Shown here piece by piece: positions 13,080 through 21,298 of a DNA stretch of 21,847 nt. The notes below the pieces were generated by a model. That model searched no databases. It worked only from the letters and a program-made list of their open reading frames with translations, and was not told where the DNA came from. The DNA comes from a virus. The DNA lies in the IMG/VR virus record IMGVR_UViG_3300037635_002605, positions 1-21,847 of that record; one strand, given 5' to 3'. The translations under genes were made by a program, and so were the position numbers. The first letter of the stretch is position 1; every line of letters starts with the position of its first letter.

Positions 13080-14327
13080 TTAGAAAATTAGTTTATATCC
13101 TTGCCCTTGTGTAAATGTAAATGAGTATTGTATTAATTTATCTACTACATTAGTCTTTAAATTAAATGATGTATTATCAATTGCTAATGGTTTAAGTTTT
13201 TCAGTACCATTTTGTTCACTACCTTCTTCATATACCCAATAGATTTCATCACTAACCATTAGTTGTTTAAATGCATCATTGTAATCCTCATTAACATAAT
13301 CAGTATTAACTGATAGTTTAAGTGTAGAATCGGTTATATAATTTTGTATTGCTGAATCGTAATCGTTATAAGTTAACGTTCTATCTGCCCAAGTTCCTAT
13401 TTGTGGTTGATACTTACTTCTTTGTGTATTGAATGTTTCTGTACTTACTAAATTAAAATTAAAGTAATCCCATTGTCCAAATCTATTTTTCCATTTAATT
13501 CTTACATTAGGATATTTCTTTGTACATTCTAAATCAAAATGTAATGTATTACTAATTTTATTTGAACCATCATAGTTCTCATCAGAACCACTAACTAAGA
13601 ATACTTCAAAGTTACCAATATTGTTAGGGTCAGTATCTAAAGGCCAATCAGGCTCTAGAGGTGATATAGGGAATGTTTGTACACAATCACCTGAATTCTG
13701 TGATGAAGATATTGCAACTGCAATTGAGTTATCTTCTCCTTCAAAAGAACTAGAATAAACAATACCTGTTGCAATATAATTTTGATTTACAGGTTGTCCT
13801 GTCCATATACTCATTCTACCATAGTTTTCTGCAAAATATGATTGTGATACTGGTCCATCTGTCATCATAGGCCAGAATGGAGTTGATTCATATATTGAAT
13901 CACCACTACTACCTTGTACCCTATCTTGGAATAATTGATATCCATCAAAGGATTGTGCTGGTGTTTGACCTAAATGTGAACCTGTAACGAATGATGAACT
14001 CGGTGATGTTTTATATTGTATATAAGAATCTACTGAGAAATTATAAATAGATGAACTATTAGCTGCTCTAGGTTCTGTAAATAAAGATGTTACAATTCTT
14101 GATACATCAAATATACCTGAACCCGATGGGTTAGGAAACTTTTGTAAAGTATAACTTGCGTCATCAGGTGCTCCTGTTAATCTATCACCTTGCCAATACT
14201 TCAGTTCCATTACAAATTGCATAGAAGAAGATGTATATGATTCTGAGTTTGATTCAGAAACGGCATATACCATTGGAGATTGTGAAAAACAAACTTGACC
14301 TGGGTCTTGTAGATATGATATTGACAT
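13080..14327 (-). CDS. Tail structural protein, 415 residues
   Basis: Virion protein with a beta-rich, Ser/Thr-rich sequence. The start MSISYLQDPGQVCFSQSPMV leads into FVMELKYWQGDRL and YTLQKFPNPSGSGIFDVSRI, a pattern that recurs, as I recall, among tail proteins of marine Bacteroidota phages. The C-terminal half has KKYPNVRIKWKNRFGQWDYF and FNTQRSKYQPQIGTWADRTL, and ends with a short beta-domain QYSFTFTQGQGYKLIF. It ends 2 nt before the 679-residue tail gene. A promoter-like motif lies 14 nt upstream of its ATG, so this gene probably heads a second late transcript that covers the tail genes and the tape measure. No catalytic motif is recognised. Confidence 0.6.
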   Translation of the reverse strand: MSISYLQDPGQVCFSQSPMVYAVSESNSESYTSSSMQFVMELKYWQGDRLTGAPDDASYTLQKFPNPSGSGIFDVSRIVTSLFTEPRAANSSSIYNFSVDSYIQYKTSPSSSFVTGSHLGQTPAQSFDGYQLFQDRVQGSSGDSIYESTPFWPMMTDGPVSQSYFAENYGRMSIWTGQPVNQNYIATGIVYSSSFEGEDNSIAVAISSSQNSGDCVQTFPISPLEPDWPLDTDPNNIGNFEVFLVSGSDENYDGSNKISNTLHFDLECTKKYPNVRIKWKNRFGQWDYFNFNLVSTETFNTQRSKYQPQIGTWADRTLTYNDYDSAIQNYITDSTLKLSVNTDYVNEDYNDAFKQLMVSDEIYWVYEEGSEQNGTEKLKPLAIDNTSFNLKTNVVDKLIQYSFTFTQGQGYKLIF

Positions 14328-14340
14328 ATTTAATGTTTTT

Positions 14341-14355
14341 TACTAATATAACAAA
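14341..14355 (-). promoter_or_regulatory. Candidate late promoter motif ahead of the tail genes
   Basis: Leftward TTTGTTATATTAGTA, one base different from the sites at 1604 and 21205. It lies in the 52-nt gap between the gp10-like gene and the 415-residue tail gene, 14 nt before the ATG at 14327, and a GC-rich CCCCC precedes it. Confidence 0.55.
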
Positions 14356-14379
14356 GGGGGTGTGTAATATATTGGAGGG

Positions 14380-14796
14380 TTATGATACTGACAAAGTGTC
14401 ACCTCCACTTTCCCATGTAGAATCTAACTCTTTAAAGATACCATCAAGTAATAATTTTGCTTCTTCACCAAGTAGTGCATCTTTAGCTTTTACAAATTCA
14501 GGTGATTGAGCTGCTATTTGTGCAAATGGTCTAGCTTTCATATATCTTGTTCCATCATGAACATACTTTGCATAATCAGGTACTGAGAAGTTAAAGGTAA
14601 AACTAATCTTACCTTTCTTATCTTTTTGAAACATTGTTTGTATTCTGTTTCTACTAGCAACCTCTTTATACATCCTACCTGTCTTGTATGCTTTAGAAGA
14701 ACCAGTCTTAGTGTATTTGTTATAAGGTACACCAGGATTAATAGCAGTTAGAGCTTTATCCTTATATACTTTCGCTACGTCTTTTAGTGCTTTCAT
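14380..14796 (-). CDS. HK97 gp10-like tail completion protein
   Basis: A 138-residue basic protein. The diagnostic block is VPDYAKYVHDGTRYMKARPF (about 85-110), matching the YAxYVExGTxxMxARPF pattern of the HK97 gp10 family. Those proteins finish the head-tail joint or the tail end. The N-terminal part (KDVAKVYKDKALTAINPGVP and SSKAYKTGRMYKEVASRNR) is lysine-rich as in family members. I chose the ATG at 14796, not the one 9 nt upstream, because it shares a base with the TAA stop of the adhesin gene (TAATG). Its place after two fibre genes and before tail genes fits a tail-joining role, but the fibre genes lie between it and the other connector genes, which is uncommon. Confidence 0.75.
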   Translation of the reverse strand: MKALKDVAKVYKDKALTAINPGVPYNKYTKTGSSKAYKTGRMYKEVASRNRIQTMFQKDKKGKISFTFNFSVPDYAKYVHDGTRYMKARPFAQIAAQSPEFVKAKDALLGEEAKLLLDGIFKELDSTWESGGDTLSVS

Positions 14797-16424
14797 TATG
14801 TACAAGAACCAGTTAAAAAAGTTAAACTTGAACCTATACCAGTGATACTTTTAAATGAACCCGAAGTTATACAATAGTCTTCAACTTGGTCAGCTGAAAA
14901 TGAAACTACTGTTTGAGAACCTCCACATGGTGTATATGTTGCAGTACCACCACCAGAGCCAGCAGTAAATCTCCATTCTTCACAAGTATATGGTGCTGAA
15001 GCTGAACAATAATAACCACATTGTACTGAAGTAAAAGTTTCTACATATGATGAACCAGCGGTTTGTGTTGTAAGTTGAACTGAACCACTTTGAGCACATA
15101 TATTATGTGTACCAGTTCCTAAATTTCCTGTTCCTTGTGTTGTTCCTAAATAATCTATATAATCAAACGTTATAAATCCTGGATATGGACCAACACTTGG
15201 TGCAGTAATTACTAATTGAGTATTATACAATGGTTCTAAACTTGAACCTGATGCACAACTTGGTGGGTCTATTGGTTCAACATATCGACTACATGAACCT
15301 GTTGCAGTAAATGTTACATCACCACTACCAGATGGATATGGTGATAAAGGATATGAACAAATAGAAATATTATCTAATGGGTCTAAAGTTAATGTTTCAA
15401 TGTCATTATTTCCACAAGGAATAAATGTAAAATTACCACCACTTGCACCACCATGTACGGCATACTCATTACAAGATGTTAATTCTGGATTACAAACAGG
15501 AACCATTATAACCAGTATACCTGGTCTTCCTGCAAATTTACTTTGACCATACGAAGTACTAGCACCCCATCCACCAGCACCATACATTCTACTTGTTGGT
15601 GGTTGTGTATCATTAGTTGCATTTTCCCAAGTTCCTTGTCTCATACTTGCACCACCACACGCGTATTCTGTAAGTGTTCCATCAACATTAAAAAATAATC
15701 CATCCGCACCAGGAGTTTGATAACCAGCAGAACCAATACAATTTGTATCTTGTGATGATGAATCTGCTCCACCTCCACCTGTTGCTACACTTTCATCTGA
15801 ACTTGCACAACCCAAACCATCTATATCTCCTCCACCAAAACCTTGACCTGGTCTACCACTTCCTGCCAATGCCGTAGCATAAATTGAAACTGTCCTTAAG
15901 GATGCACAACCACCACCTCCAGAACCACCCGAAGATGCTTCAACACCAGGGTCAATTGTATCATCTATTAAATAAGCACCAAATCCACCTCCTTCTGCAG
16001 TTATTCTAGAAGCTGATGTTATATATGAATCTGTATAATTAGTTGGAGAATATCCTAGTTCAATCCAAGTATCCTCTCCACTACTTCCACTAGTATCTGA
16101 ACCACTTCCTATATAGAGATTATATGTACCAGGTCCTATTCTTGCATCAAACATTGTAACACCACCTGCTCCACCACCACCGGCAACTTCATTTAATGCT
16201 TCTCCATTAAATTCAGTAAATCCACCAGCACCTCCACCAGCAACCATAAATACCTTTACATCATTGGATGAACCACTATTAATAGTAAATGAACCTGAAC
16301 CTAAACCTGTAAATTTGTAATATTCCCAAACTTGTGAGCCTGATAAGAATATACCTGTTTCATCGTGTCCGCTAGCGTCTACACAAGTGTTTAATGCTCC
16401 AAATAATAACGAAGGGATATACAT
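14796..16424 (-). CDS. Glycine- and cysteine-rich tail fibre adhesin
   Basis: A 542-residue virion protein, probably the receptor-binding tip. Residues 30-60 (WEYYKFTGLGSGSFTINSGS) lead into a glycine-rich domain at 60-310 with clusters such as VAGGGAGGFT, GGGGAGGVTMF and GGSGGGGCAS. This fits the Gly-rich fibre-tip domains that display variable loops between polyglycine helices in T4-like adhesins. The C-terminal half (311-542) has cysteine repeats: C318, C337, C356, C378 and C481, C500, C518, C541 have almost identical spacing (19, 19 and 22, versus 19, 18 and 23). A divergent middle copy uses C390, C443 and C469. It lies next to the coiled-coil fibre and ends in TAATG with the gp10-like gene. 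Confidence 0.7.
   Translation of the reverse strand: MYIPSLLFGALNTCVDASGHDETGIFLSGSQVWEYYKFTGLGSGSFTINSGSSNDVKVFMVAGGGAGGFTEFNGEALNEVAGGGGAGGVTMFDARIGPGTYNLYIGSGSDTSGSSGEDTWIELGYSPTNYTDSYITSASRITAEGGGFGAYLIDDTIDPGVEASSGGSGGGGCASLRTVSIYATALAGSGRPGQGFGGGDIDGLGCASSDESVATGGGGADSSSQDTNCIGSAGYQTPGADGLFFNVDGTLTEYACGGASMRQGTWENATNDTQPPTSRMYGAGGWGASTSYGQSKFAGRPGILVIMVPVCNPELTSCNEYAVHGGASGGNFTFIPCGNNDIETLTLDPLDNISICSYPLSPYPSGSGDVTFTATGSCSRYVEPIDPPSCASGSSLEPLYNTQLVITAPSVGPYPGFITFDYIDYLGTTQGTGNLGTGTHNICAQSGSVQLTTQTAGSSYVETFTSVQCGYYCSASAPYTCEEWRFTAGSGGGTATYTPCGGSQTVVSFSADQVEDYCITSGSFKSITGIGSSLTFLTGSCT
14802..15473 (-). repeat. Tandem cysteine domains in the adhesin
   Basis: The segments at 15291-15473 and 14802-14984 each encode 61 residues with four cysteines at matching places and shared patterns such as C(N/E)E and PCGG or PCGN. 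The stretch between them (about 14985-15290) encodes a diverged third copy. This looks like duplication of one disulfide-type domain. Confidence 0.6.
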
Positions 16425-16425
16425 A

Positions 16426-18087
16426 TTATATTAAATCGTTAGTTAATACACCTTTTAATTTATTTGTATCAAAGGATACGAATGTTGCAATATCTACTGC
16501 TCCTGCTTCAGGAGTAATAGATGGTTGATTTAATCTTGGAAAACTATAATCATCTGTATCAAATACTAAATTTGAACTACCTGTTAGTGGTTGTTCTATT
16601 TGTAATGTAATTGTTAAACCAGGAACTATATTAGTTGCTTCTACATTTGTAGATGAACCACTAGGTAAACTTAATGTAAAGAAATTACCAGTACTACAAT
16701 CTAAACTTGCAGTGTTTGATGTGATTGTTAAAGAGTTTACTATACCTTGAACTGAACCACTAAATACTTGGTCTCCATCAAATGTATTAGAACCAGTAGT
16801 TGCATATGAACCAGTAAATGAACTTAAAGTATCTACCTCTACTTGTAAAGATGCAGTTGTTAATTCTATATCATCTAATCTATCTTGTATTGAACCTGTT
16901 TCCTTTTCTATATTGGTTAATCTATCATCTTGTGCACCTTGTTCTACTTCTATTGAAGCGGTATAAGAATTAAAATCAGGTGTAGAAACAAAATCTATTG
17001 AAAGTGATGAACTAAAGTTTTCTTGATTATCTAATCTTAAATCAAACGATGCTGAATCTATATAATAAGATGAAGTGAATGTATTGTATCCACTATTGAT
17101 GTTTAATTGAGATGATGTAAAATCATTTAACGATTCAGTATGTTGATTATAAAAACCATTTATAGTTTCTTGAGAACCAGTAAATGCTTCTAATGAATCT
17201 AATCTATTATCTTGTGAGCCTGTATCTGCTTCTAACTGGTCTATTCTATTATCAAATGATGCTGAATCTGTATTATAAACTGATACATCTAATTTATTTG
17301 TTTCTAATGATGCAGTTGTAGCTTCTATATTATCTAATCTATCATCAGTTGAAGATGTATAAGAATTATATCCACTATTAATATCTAATTGAGATGAAGT
17401 AAAGTTATCTAGGTTATTTATTCTATTATCAAAAGATGCTGAATCTGTTTGATATTCTGATGAACTAAAGAATTCTAAATCATCTAATCTACTATCTACC
17501 GATGCAGAGTAAGATGTTACATTACCTATACCATTAAGGGTAGAAGAACTTATCTCATTACTTACTGTAAGAGAACCTGTGAACGCTGAATTACCTTCTA
17601 CACCCAAAGTACCACTTACGATAACTTGTCCTATTAGCGTTTGTGTATCACTCTCTTCATCACCTAATACATTCGAACCACTTGAGAATATTACACTAGC
17701 AGATTCTTCTGTAATGTTTAACAACCTTGCATTAACTGTATCAAAGTTTCCTATATTAGCAGTTACATCTCCTTGTATAGTTACATCACCTAATACATCA
17801 ATTGAACCTGTATGTACGAATGAACCACTTATATCTAAATCACCTGCGATATCTACATCACTTCTAAAGAATGCAGAACCAGTTACATCTAATGAACTAC
17901 TTACACTTAATTCTTTATTTATTCTCCAATTATTTGAAGATGCATCAATAGCAGCACCAATGTTTTCTCCCATACCATCTTGTAGTTCTACATAACCACT
18001 TTGGGATGTAAGGTTTTGGGTACTATCTTCTAAGTTTATCAGTCCTAAGTAAGAACCGCTAATCATCATGTTACTTAAATTACTCAT
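16426..18087 (-). CDS. Long tail fibre with beta repeats and coiled coil
   Basis: A 553-residue structural protein in three parts. Residues 55-190 contain short repeated beta strands (SVSSSLDVTGSAFFRSDVDI, AGDLDISGSFVHTG, VLGDVTIQGDVTANIG) that fit a beta-helix or triple-stranded fibre shaft. Residues 195-425 contain heptad repeats of the type S(A/T)xDxRLDxIE, for example SASFDNRI at 217 and 275, and two copies of FTSSQL(D/N)INSGYN at 229 and 323, a parallel trimeric coiled coil. Residues 430-553 are a beta tip (NFFTLSLPSGSSTNVEATNI and ATFVSFDTNKLKG). It lies between a tail completion-like gene and the Gly/Cys-rich adhesin, which may bind its end. Repeat slippage in the DNA can change shaft length. 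Confidence 0.72.
   Translation of the reverse strand: MSNLSNMMISGSYLGLINLEDSTQNLTSQSGYVELQDGMGENIGAAIDASSNNWRINKELSVSSSLDVTGSAFFRSDVDIAGDLDISGSFVHTGSIDVLGDVTIQGDVTANIGNFDTVNARLLNITEESASVIFSSGSNVLGDEESDTQTLIGQVIVSGTLGVEGNSAFTGSLTVSNEISSSTLNGIGNVTSYSASVDSRLDDLEFFSSSEYQTDSASFDNRINNLDNFTSSQLDINSGYNSYTSSTDDRLDNIEATTASLETNKLDVSVYNTDSASFDNRIDQLEADTGSQDNRLDSLEAFTGSQETINGFYNQHTESLNDFTSSQLNINSGYNTFTSSYYIDSASFDLRLDNQENFSSSLSIDFVSTPDFNSYTASIEVEQGAQDDRLTNIEKETGSIQDRLDDIELTTASLQVEVDTLSSFTGSYATTGSNTFDGDQVFSGSVQGIVNSLTITSNTASLDCSTGNFFTLSLPSGSSTNVEATNIVPGLTITLQIEQPLTGSSNLVFDTDDYSFPRLNQPSITPEAGAVDIATFVSFDTNKLKGVLTNDLI
16815..17490 (-). repeat. Coding repeats of the fibre coiled coil
   Basis: Imperfect repeats of about 10-60 nt encode DSASFDxR(I/L)DxLE and FTSSQLxINSGYN units. 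The clearest pair is around residues 225-245 and 318-340. Such repeats allow length change by recombination. Confidence 0.55.
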
Positions 18088-18090
18088 ATC

Positions 18091-18996
18091 TTATGTATAT
18101 TGCCATTTTCTAAGTGCTTCATCAACTGCCCCATTGTTCCATCGTTCTGGTGTTGTATCCCAAACTTTTGGTGATGTCCATAATTCACACGCCTCACAAG
18201 TTTCAAAGTCATCGTAAGGTATATCAAGGACAGGTAAGTTAAAAAAGTTATAGTCATCTCTATTATTTATTTCTTCTTTTATTTCAAAACATCTTATGTT
18301 TTCATAACTTTGTAAATATGCTTCACCTCTTGTTGAAGGTATATAGTTTGTTGCAAATACTTGTCCTATTGAACCTGTCTCTGCTAAAACTGCATTAAAC
18401 ATATCTCCTGTTTCACAATCTTCTATTTTAAAGTACGAACCGCTAGGTGGACTCAAAAAAAAAAGGCAACGATTTCTATCGTTGTGAACAGTTAGGTCAA
18501 ACTCTGCTGACCATCCAACTAATCCATTGTCGAATCTTTCGGCAAAAGGAACACAATTAATTGTGCCATTCACCTCCATTCCATAATTCCCTTTCTGTAC
18601 ATAGGATGTTAAATCATTTATTATACTCATTGTATTAGAATGAATATCTACCATATCGTTAGTCCCATAGAAAGGTACTTCTTGTTTATTATCTTTTCTA
18701 TTTGGTATATCAGTATCATTTAATACTTTAGATTTGTCAGCAACGATTAACTGGATTCTATAATCAGTTGTATTGTTTGTAAAAGCTGCTGTCTGTATCA
18801 TTACATTACCAATAGGATACTGAGGAAATTGTGTTGTATCAATTGCAAATAAATCTCCTTGTGTTACCTTTGCAATACTTGGATGATTCTTCATAATGTT
18901 TTTGAAGAAGTTCAAAGTATTATAATACAAAGAAAAGTTTACTCCACTATCCTTAGTAATCTGTTGAGGTGCTGTATTTTGTGATGATGTACTCAT
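18091..18996 (-). CDS. Neck or tail-completion-like structural protein with a T10 run
   Basis: A 301-residue protein. The N-terminal 180 residues look like one domain: FSLYYNTLNFFKNIMKNHPS, KVTQGDLFAIDTTQFPQYPI, GNVMIQTAAFTNNTTDYRIQ, GTNDMVDIHSNTMSIINDLT and FDNGLVGWSAEFDLTVHNDR. I have seen this pattern in Bacteroidota phage structural operons next to the connector and suspect a tail terminator or neck part. The C-terminal 120 residues (from SPPSGSYFKIEDCETGDMFN) are different and end with a Trp-rich tail. The two parts are joined at residues 178-181 (LFFL), encoded by a run of ten T. Slippage there would give a product of about 180 residues. Start ATG at 18996 has the leader ATAAGAT, like the next gene. 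Confidence 0.6.
   Translation of the reverse strand: MSTSSQNTAPQQITKDSGVNFSLYYNTLNFFKNIMKNHPSIAKVTQGDLFAIDTTQFPQYPIGNVMIQTAAFTNNTTDYRIQLIVADKSKVLNDTDIPNRKDNKQEVPFYGTNDMVDIHSNTMSIINDLTSYVQKGNYGMEVNGTINCVPFAERFDNGLVGWSAEFDLTVHNDRNRCLFFLSPPSGSYFKIEDCETGDMFNAVLAETGSIGQVFATNYIPSTRGEAYLQSYENIRCFEIKEEINNRDDYNFFNLPVLDIPYDDFETCEACELWTSPKVWDTTPERWNNGAVDEALRKWQYT
18455..18464 (-). other. Ten-base T run inside the neck-like gene (possible slippage site)
   Basis: The coding strand reads CTTTTTTTTTTG across the boundary of the two protein parts. Losing or gaining one T leads to a stop within a few codons (TGA at once, or TAG four codons on). The frame is intact in this sequence, so it is not a sequencing error that breaks the gene. 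Confidence 0.4.
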
Positions 18997-18999
18997 ATC

Positions 19000-19512
19000 T
19001 TATAATTGTATTCCACCGAAGTATTGATTAGTTTGGTCAGGATATTGTTGTGTTGCATCTCCTGTACTTTCATTAAATTCGGGTACGTTAGTATTATTAG
19101 CAATTAACCAATCTTGTAATCTTGTTGAATAATAATCTGCATTATTCAATGCTTTATTTAACAAGTAATCTACTTCATTTTTACCTGGTGCTATTCCTGT
19201 TTCACTTTGTTGTTTAATTGCACCATTTGATTTAAATGTTACTGAACTAAATGGAATATATTCTACACACGAATACCAAATTAAAGTTGGTTTTACATAA
19301 TCTTCTACAAGAGTTTCATAATATCCTGTGAATGCAGTTTGTGCTTCTACATCATCTTGTAATTTATTGTATAATACAGTACCAAGTAAGTTAAGTATAT
19401 ATTTTTCTTGTGCTGTTCTAATGAAAGGTAGAAGAGCATCGGCATCAATTGCACCACCTAATGGTGTGTTCTTGATAATATCGTTTCGTGTTATTAATAA
19501 TCCAAATGCCAT
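19000..19512 (-). CDS. Head-tail connector-like protein
   Basis: A 170-residue helical protein placed directly after the portal. It begins MAFGLLITRNDIIKNTPLGG and continues with a helix bundle: DADALLPFIRTAQEKYILNL, LGTVLYNKLQDDVEAQ, YYETLVEDYVKPTLIWYSCV and NEVDYLLNKALNNADYYSTR. This pattern is that of gp6/DUF6712-like connector proteins, which form the ring under the portal. The C-terminal part is polar and ends PDQTNQYFGGIQL. It follows the portal after 14 nt and precedes the neck-like gene by 3 nt, the classical order portal-connector-neck. Confidence 0.7.
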   Translation of the reverse strand: MAFGLLITRNDIIKNTPLGGAIDADALLPFIRTAQEKYILNLLGTVLYNKLQDDVEAQTAFTGYYETLVEDYVKPTLIWYSCVEYIPFSSVTFKSNGAIKQQSETGIAPGKNEVDYLLNKALNNADYYSTRLQDWLIANNTNVPEFNESTGDATQQYPDQTNQYFGGIQL

Positions 19513-19526
19513 AATTTTATCTTTAT

Positions 19527-20807
19527 TTATATTGTTGAATCATAATGAGATTCAAAACCAAAATCTGTTGGTCTCATCGGCTCATACTCTTCACTCTTTT
19601 TGTTTCTTTCTAACTGTTGATTTTCTTCTCCTTCTCCACCTTGTAAGTTATCATCTATCTCTTCTTGAACTTCTTCTATTGTCTGGTCTGTATCATCAGC
19701 CGTATCTGAAAGGATTACAAGAGGTGTCAGTTGTTCAAAATATAAATCTGAACAATCTATACCACCAACTTTAAATGCGTTGTATATAGAGTTTATAACA
19801 AGGTTTTGGAATGGGAATATCGTCATCGTTTGCATAATTGAATATGCAGTTTTCATTTCTTCTGCTGCTGAAGAGAATCCATTGTTTGCAGTTCTAATAC
19901 CAAATAATAAAGGTGATACTATTCTATGAGCTACAAGAATTCTATCTTGTGCATATTCAGCAACATACTGATACTTCTCGTGTAAGTTCTCCATAGGGAA
20001 CGTATCAATAGTAGGTTTGTTTACTGCATCATCATTAAACGATACCATAAATCTACCAGCGTTTCTTGTACCTGTAAACTTAGCTTCTAATAAACTTTCT
20101 ATTGTTTGTCTTTCTTCAGGTGCAGGAACTCCATTATTGAAATTCACCATACCTACTGGTAAGAAACCATTTTCTATATTGTTAAGGTGTAAGTTAGATA
20201 GTTCTGCTTCACTAAATGAAAATTGTAATGCAGAAATCCAATCAGGTAATGAATAGTAATATCTGTTAGGTTCATATTCTTTTACATAAAGTATTTCTAC
20301 TTCTTCATTAGATGAACCAAAGCAAGGTAAATACTTTTTCTCTTTCTGTCTTCTGTGGTCACTCCAATCAGAACAATAGTAGTATCCTTCGATTCTACCC
20401 ATATCATATATCTTCTTTGCTCTTAAATTTTGAACAGGCATATGATACATTCTTAATATCTGTGTATGTGATTTATTCCAAATGATTTGCCATGCAGCAT
20501 TACCATATAATTTTAAATCAAAAGTAATCTTTCTTAAATCTTCTGGTGGAATTATCTTATCTAATTCTTGTTGTTTATCTTCTTCTTTTGTAAAGATACC
20601 TTTACCATAAATTAAATCTGCTACACCTTCAACACAAGCTGCGTTAGTTGTAGATGTGTTGTATGCTTCAGTTATCATACCAAAATAATCGTCTTGATCC
20701 AGTATTCCGACTGGCACCCATTGATACCTTGTTTTTGTATCTTCTGTAACAATAGGAACATCCTGTCTTGTTAGATTTAATACTGAAAATTGTTCTTGTT
20801 TCTTCAT
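19527..20807 (-). CDS. Portal protein
   Basis: A 426-residue protein that should form the twelve-subunit ring for DNA entry at the capsid vertex. Evidence: VADLIYGKGIFTKEEDKQQE after an N-terminal lead-in; ITFDLKLYGNAAWQIIWNKS, the typical portal core strand-helix; ILRMYHMPVQNLRAKK; a wing part with VEILYVKEYEPNRYYYSLPD; and a long stem/crown part, HEKYQYVAEYAQDRILVAHR, IVSPLLFGIRTANNGFSSAA, EEMKTAYSIMQTMTIFPFQN. The last block (IV(S/P)P...G.......S..AE) is characteristic of PBSX-type portals. The tail is acidic (EEVQEEIDDNLQGGEGEENQ). It overlaps the previous gene by ATGA. No prohead protease or major capsid gene follows here; the capsid protein is probably encoded to the right of the window. 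Confidence 0.88.
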   Translation of the reverse strand: MKKQEQFSVLNLTRQDVPIVTEDTKTRYQWVPVGILDQDDYFGMITEAYNTSTTNAACVEGVADLIYGKGIFTKEEDKQQELDKIIPPEDLRKITFDLKLYGNAAWQIIWNKSHTQILRMYHMPVQNLRAKKIYDMGRIEGYYYCSDWSDHRRQKEKKYLPCFGSSNEEVEILYVKEYEPNRYYYSLPDWISALQFSFSEAELSNLHLNNIENGFLPVGMVNFNNGVPAPEERQTIESLLEAKFTGTRNAGRFMVSFNDDAVNKPTIDTFPMENLHEKYQYVAEYAQDRILVAHRIVSPLLFGIRTANNGFSSAAEEMKTAYSIMQTMTIFPFQNLVINSIYNAFKVGGIDCSDLYFEQLTPLVILSDTADDTDQTIEEVQEEIDDNLQGGEGEENQQLERNKKSEEYEPMRPTDFGFESHYDSTI

Positions 20808-21193
20808 ATTACTATATAATCGTTATCTGTTGTATTCGATATGAACTCTTCGTTCTGAGTTAGATATACTACTTTATCAATACTTTGTGATGCATAAACT
20901 TGCATTGTTCCACTATAAACACTACCTGATACTGAACCACTTAACTGAACTCTAAACTCTTGAGCATCTCTTACAGTACCCTCTAATGATTGAGAGAATG
21001 TAAGGATTGATTCATATGGATTGTATGTATATGAACCACTTAAATCATAGTATGATGAACTATAAGTCATCATATCTTGTAATATAAGTGTCATATCTTC
21101 TGAACCCGAATCTGAACCACTAATGATTACACTAGCAGTATCTTGTGTGCGGACTGTAAATTCATTACTTTGTGATATATAATACGACAGCAT
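20804..21193 (-). CDS. Small serine-rich beta-sandwich structural protein
   Basis: A 129-residue protein rich in Ser, Gly, Tyr and Thr. Its alternating pattern (NEFTVRTQDTASVIISGSDS, MTLILQDMMTYSSSYYDLSG, ESILTFSQSLEGT, AQEFRVQLSGS, YSGTMQVYASQSIDKVVYLT) fits an Ig-like beta sandwich. It has no signal peptide and no cysteine. It heads the portal operon: a promoter-like motif lies 12 nt upstream of its ATG, and its TGA stop overlaps the portal ATG. The likely role is a capsid or neck decoration protein, because such small beta domains are common on phage surfaces; this is inference. Confidence 0.65.
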   Translation of the reverse strand: MLSYYISQSNEFTVRTQDTASVIISGSDSGSEDMTLILQDMMTYSSSYYDLSGSYTYNPYESILTFSQSLEGTVRDAQEFRVQLSGSVSGSVYSGTMQVYASQSIDKVVYLTQNEEFISNTTDNDYIVI

Positions 21194-21204
21194 ATCTTAA
21201 TGTT

Positions 21205-21219
21205 TACTACTATAACAAA
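21205..21219 (-). promoter_or_regulatory. Candidate late promoter motif ahead of the portal operon
   Basis: Leftward TTTGTTATAGTAGTA, 15 of 15 identical to the site ahead of the terminase genes. It lies 12 nt upstream of the ATG at 21193 and beyond a strong terminator, so the portal operon needs a fresh promoter here. Confidence 0.6.
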
Positions 21220-21262
21220 CAACCATTAACTTATAATTAAATCAAAATAACTCAACAATTGC

Positions 21263-21293
21263 TAGGATATATCAAATATTTTTCGTATATTAG
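21263..21293 (+). promoter_or_regulatory. Early-type promoter for the right-hand endonuclease
   Basis: TAG at 21263-21265 (TTG in the other two), a 20-nt spacer with GATATATCAAATAT, and TATATTAG at 21286-21293. The spacer length equals that of the promoters at 5157 and 5951. The ATG at 21299 begins only 6 nt after the box, so the mRNA would be leaderless or nearly so. Confidence 0.7.
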
Positions 21294-21298
21294 TGTAT

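Noticed and set aside
14796-16424. Diversity-generating retroelement target in the adhesin
   Set aside because: No reverse transcriptase and no template repeat were seen in the window.
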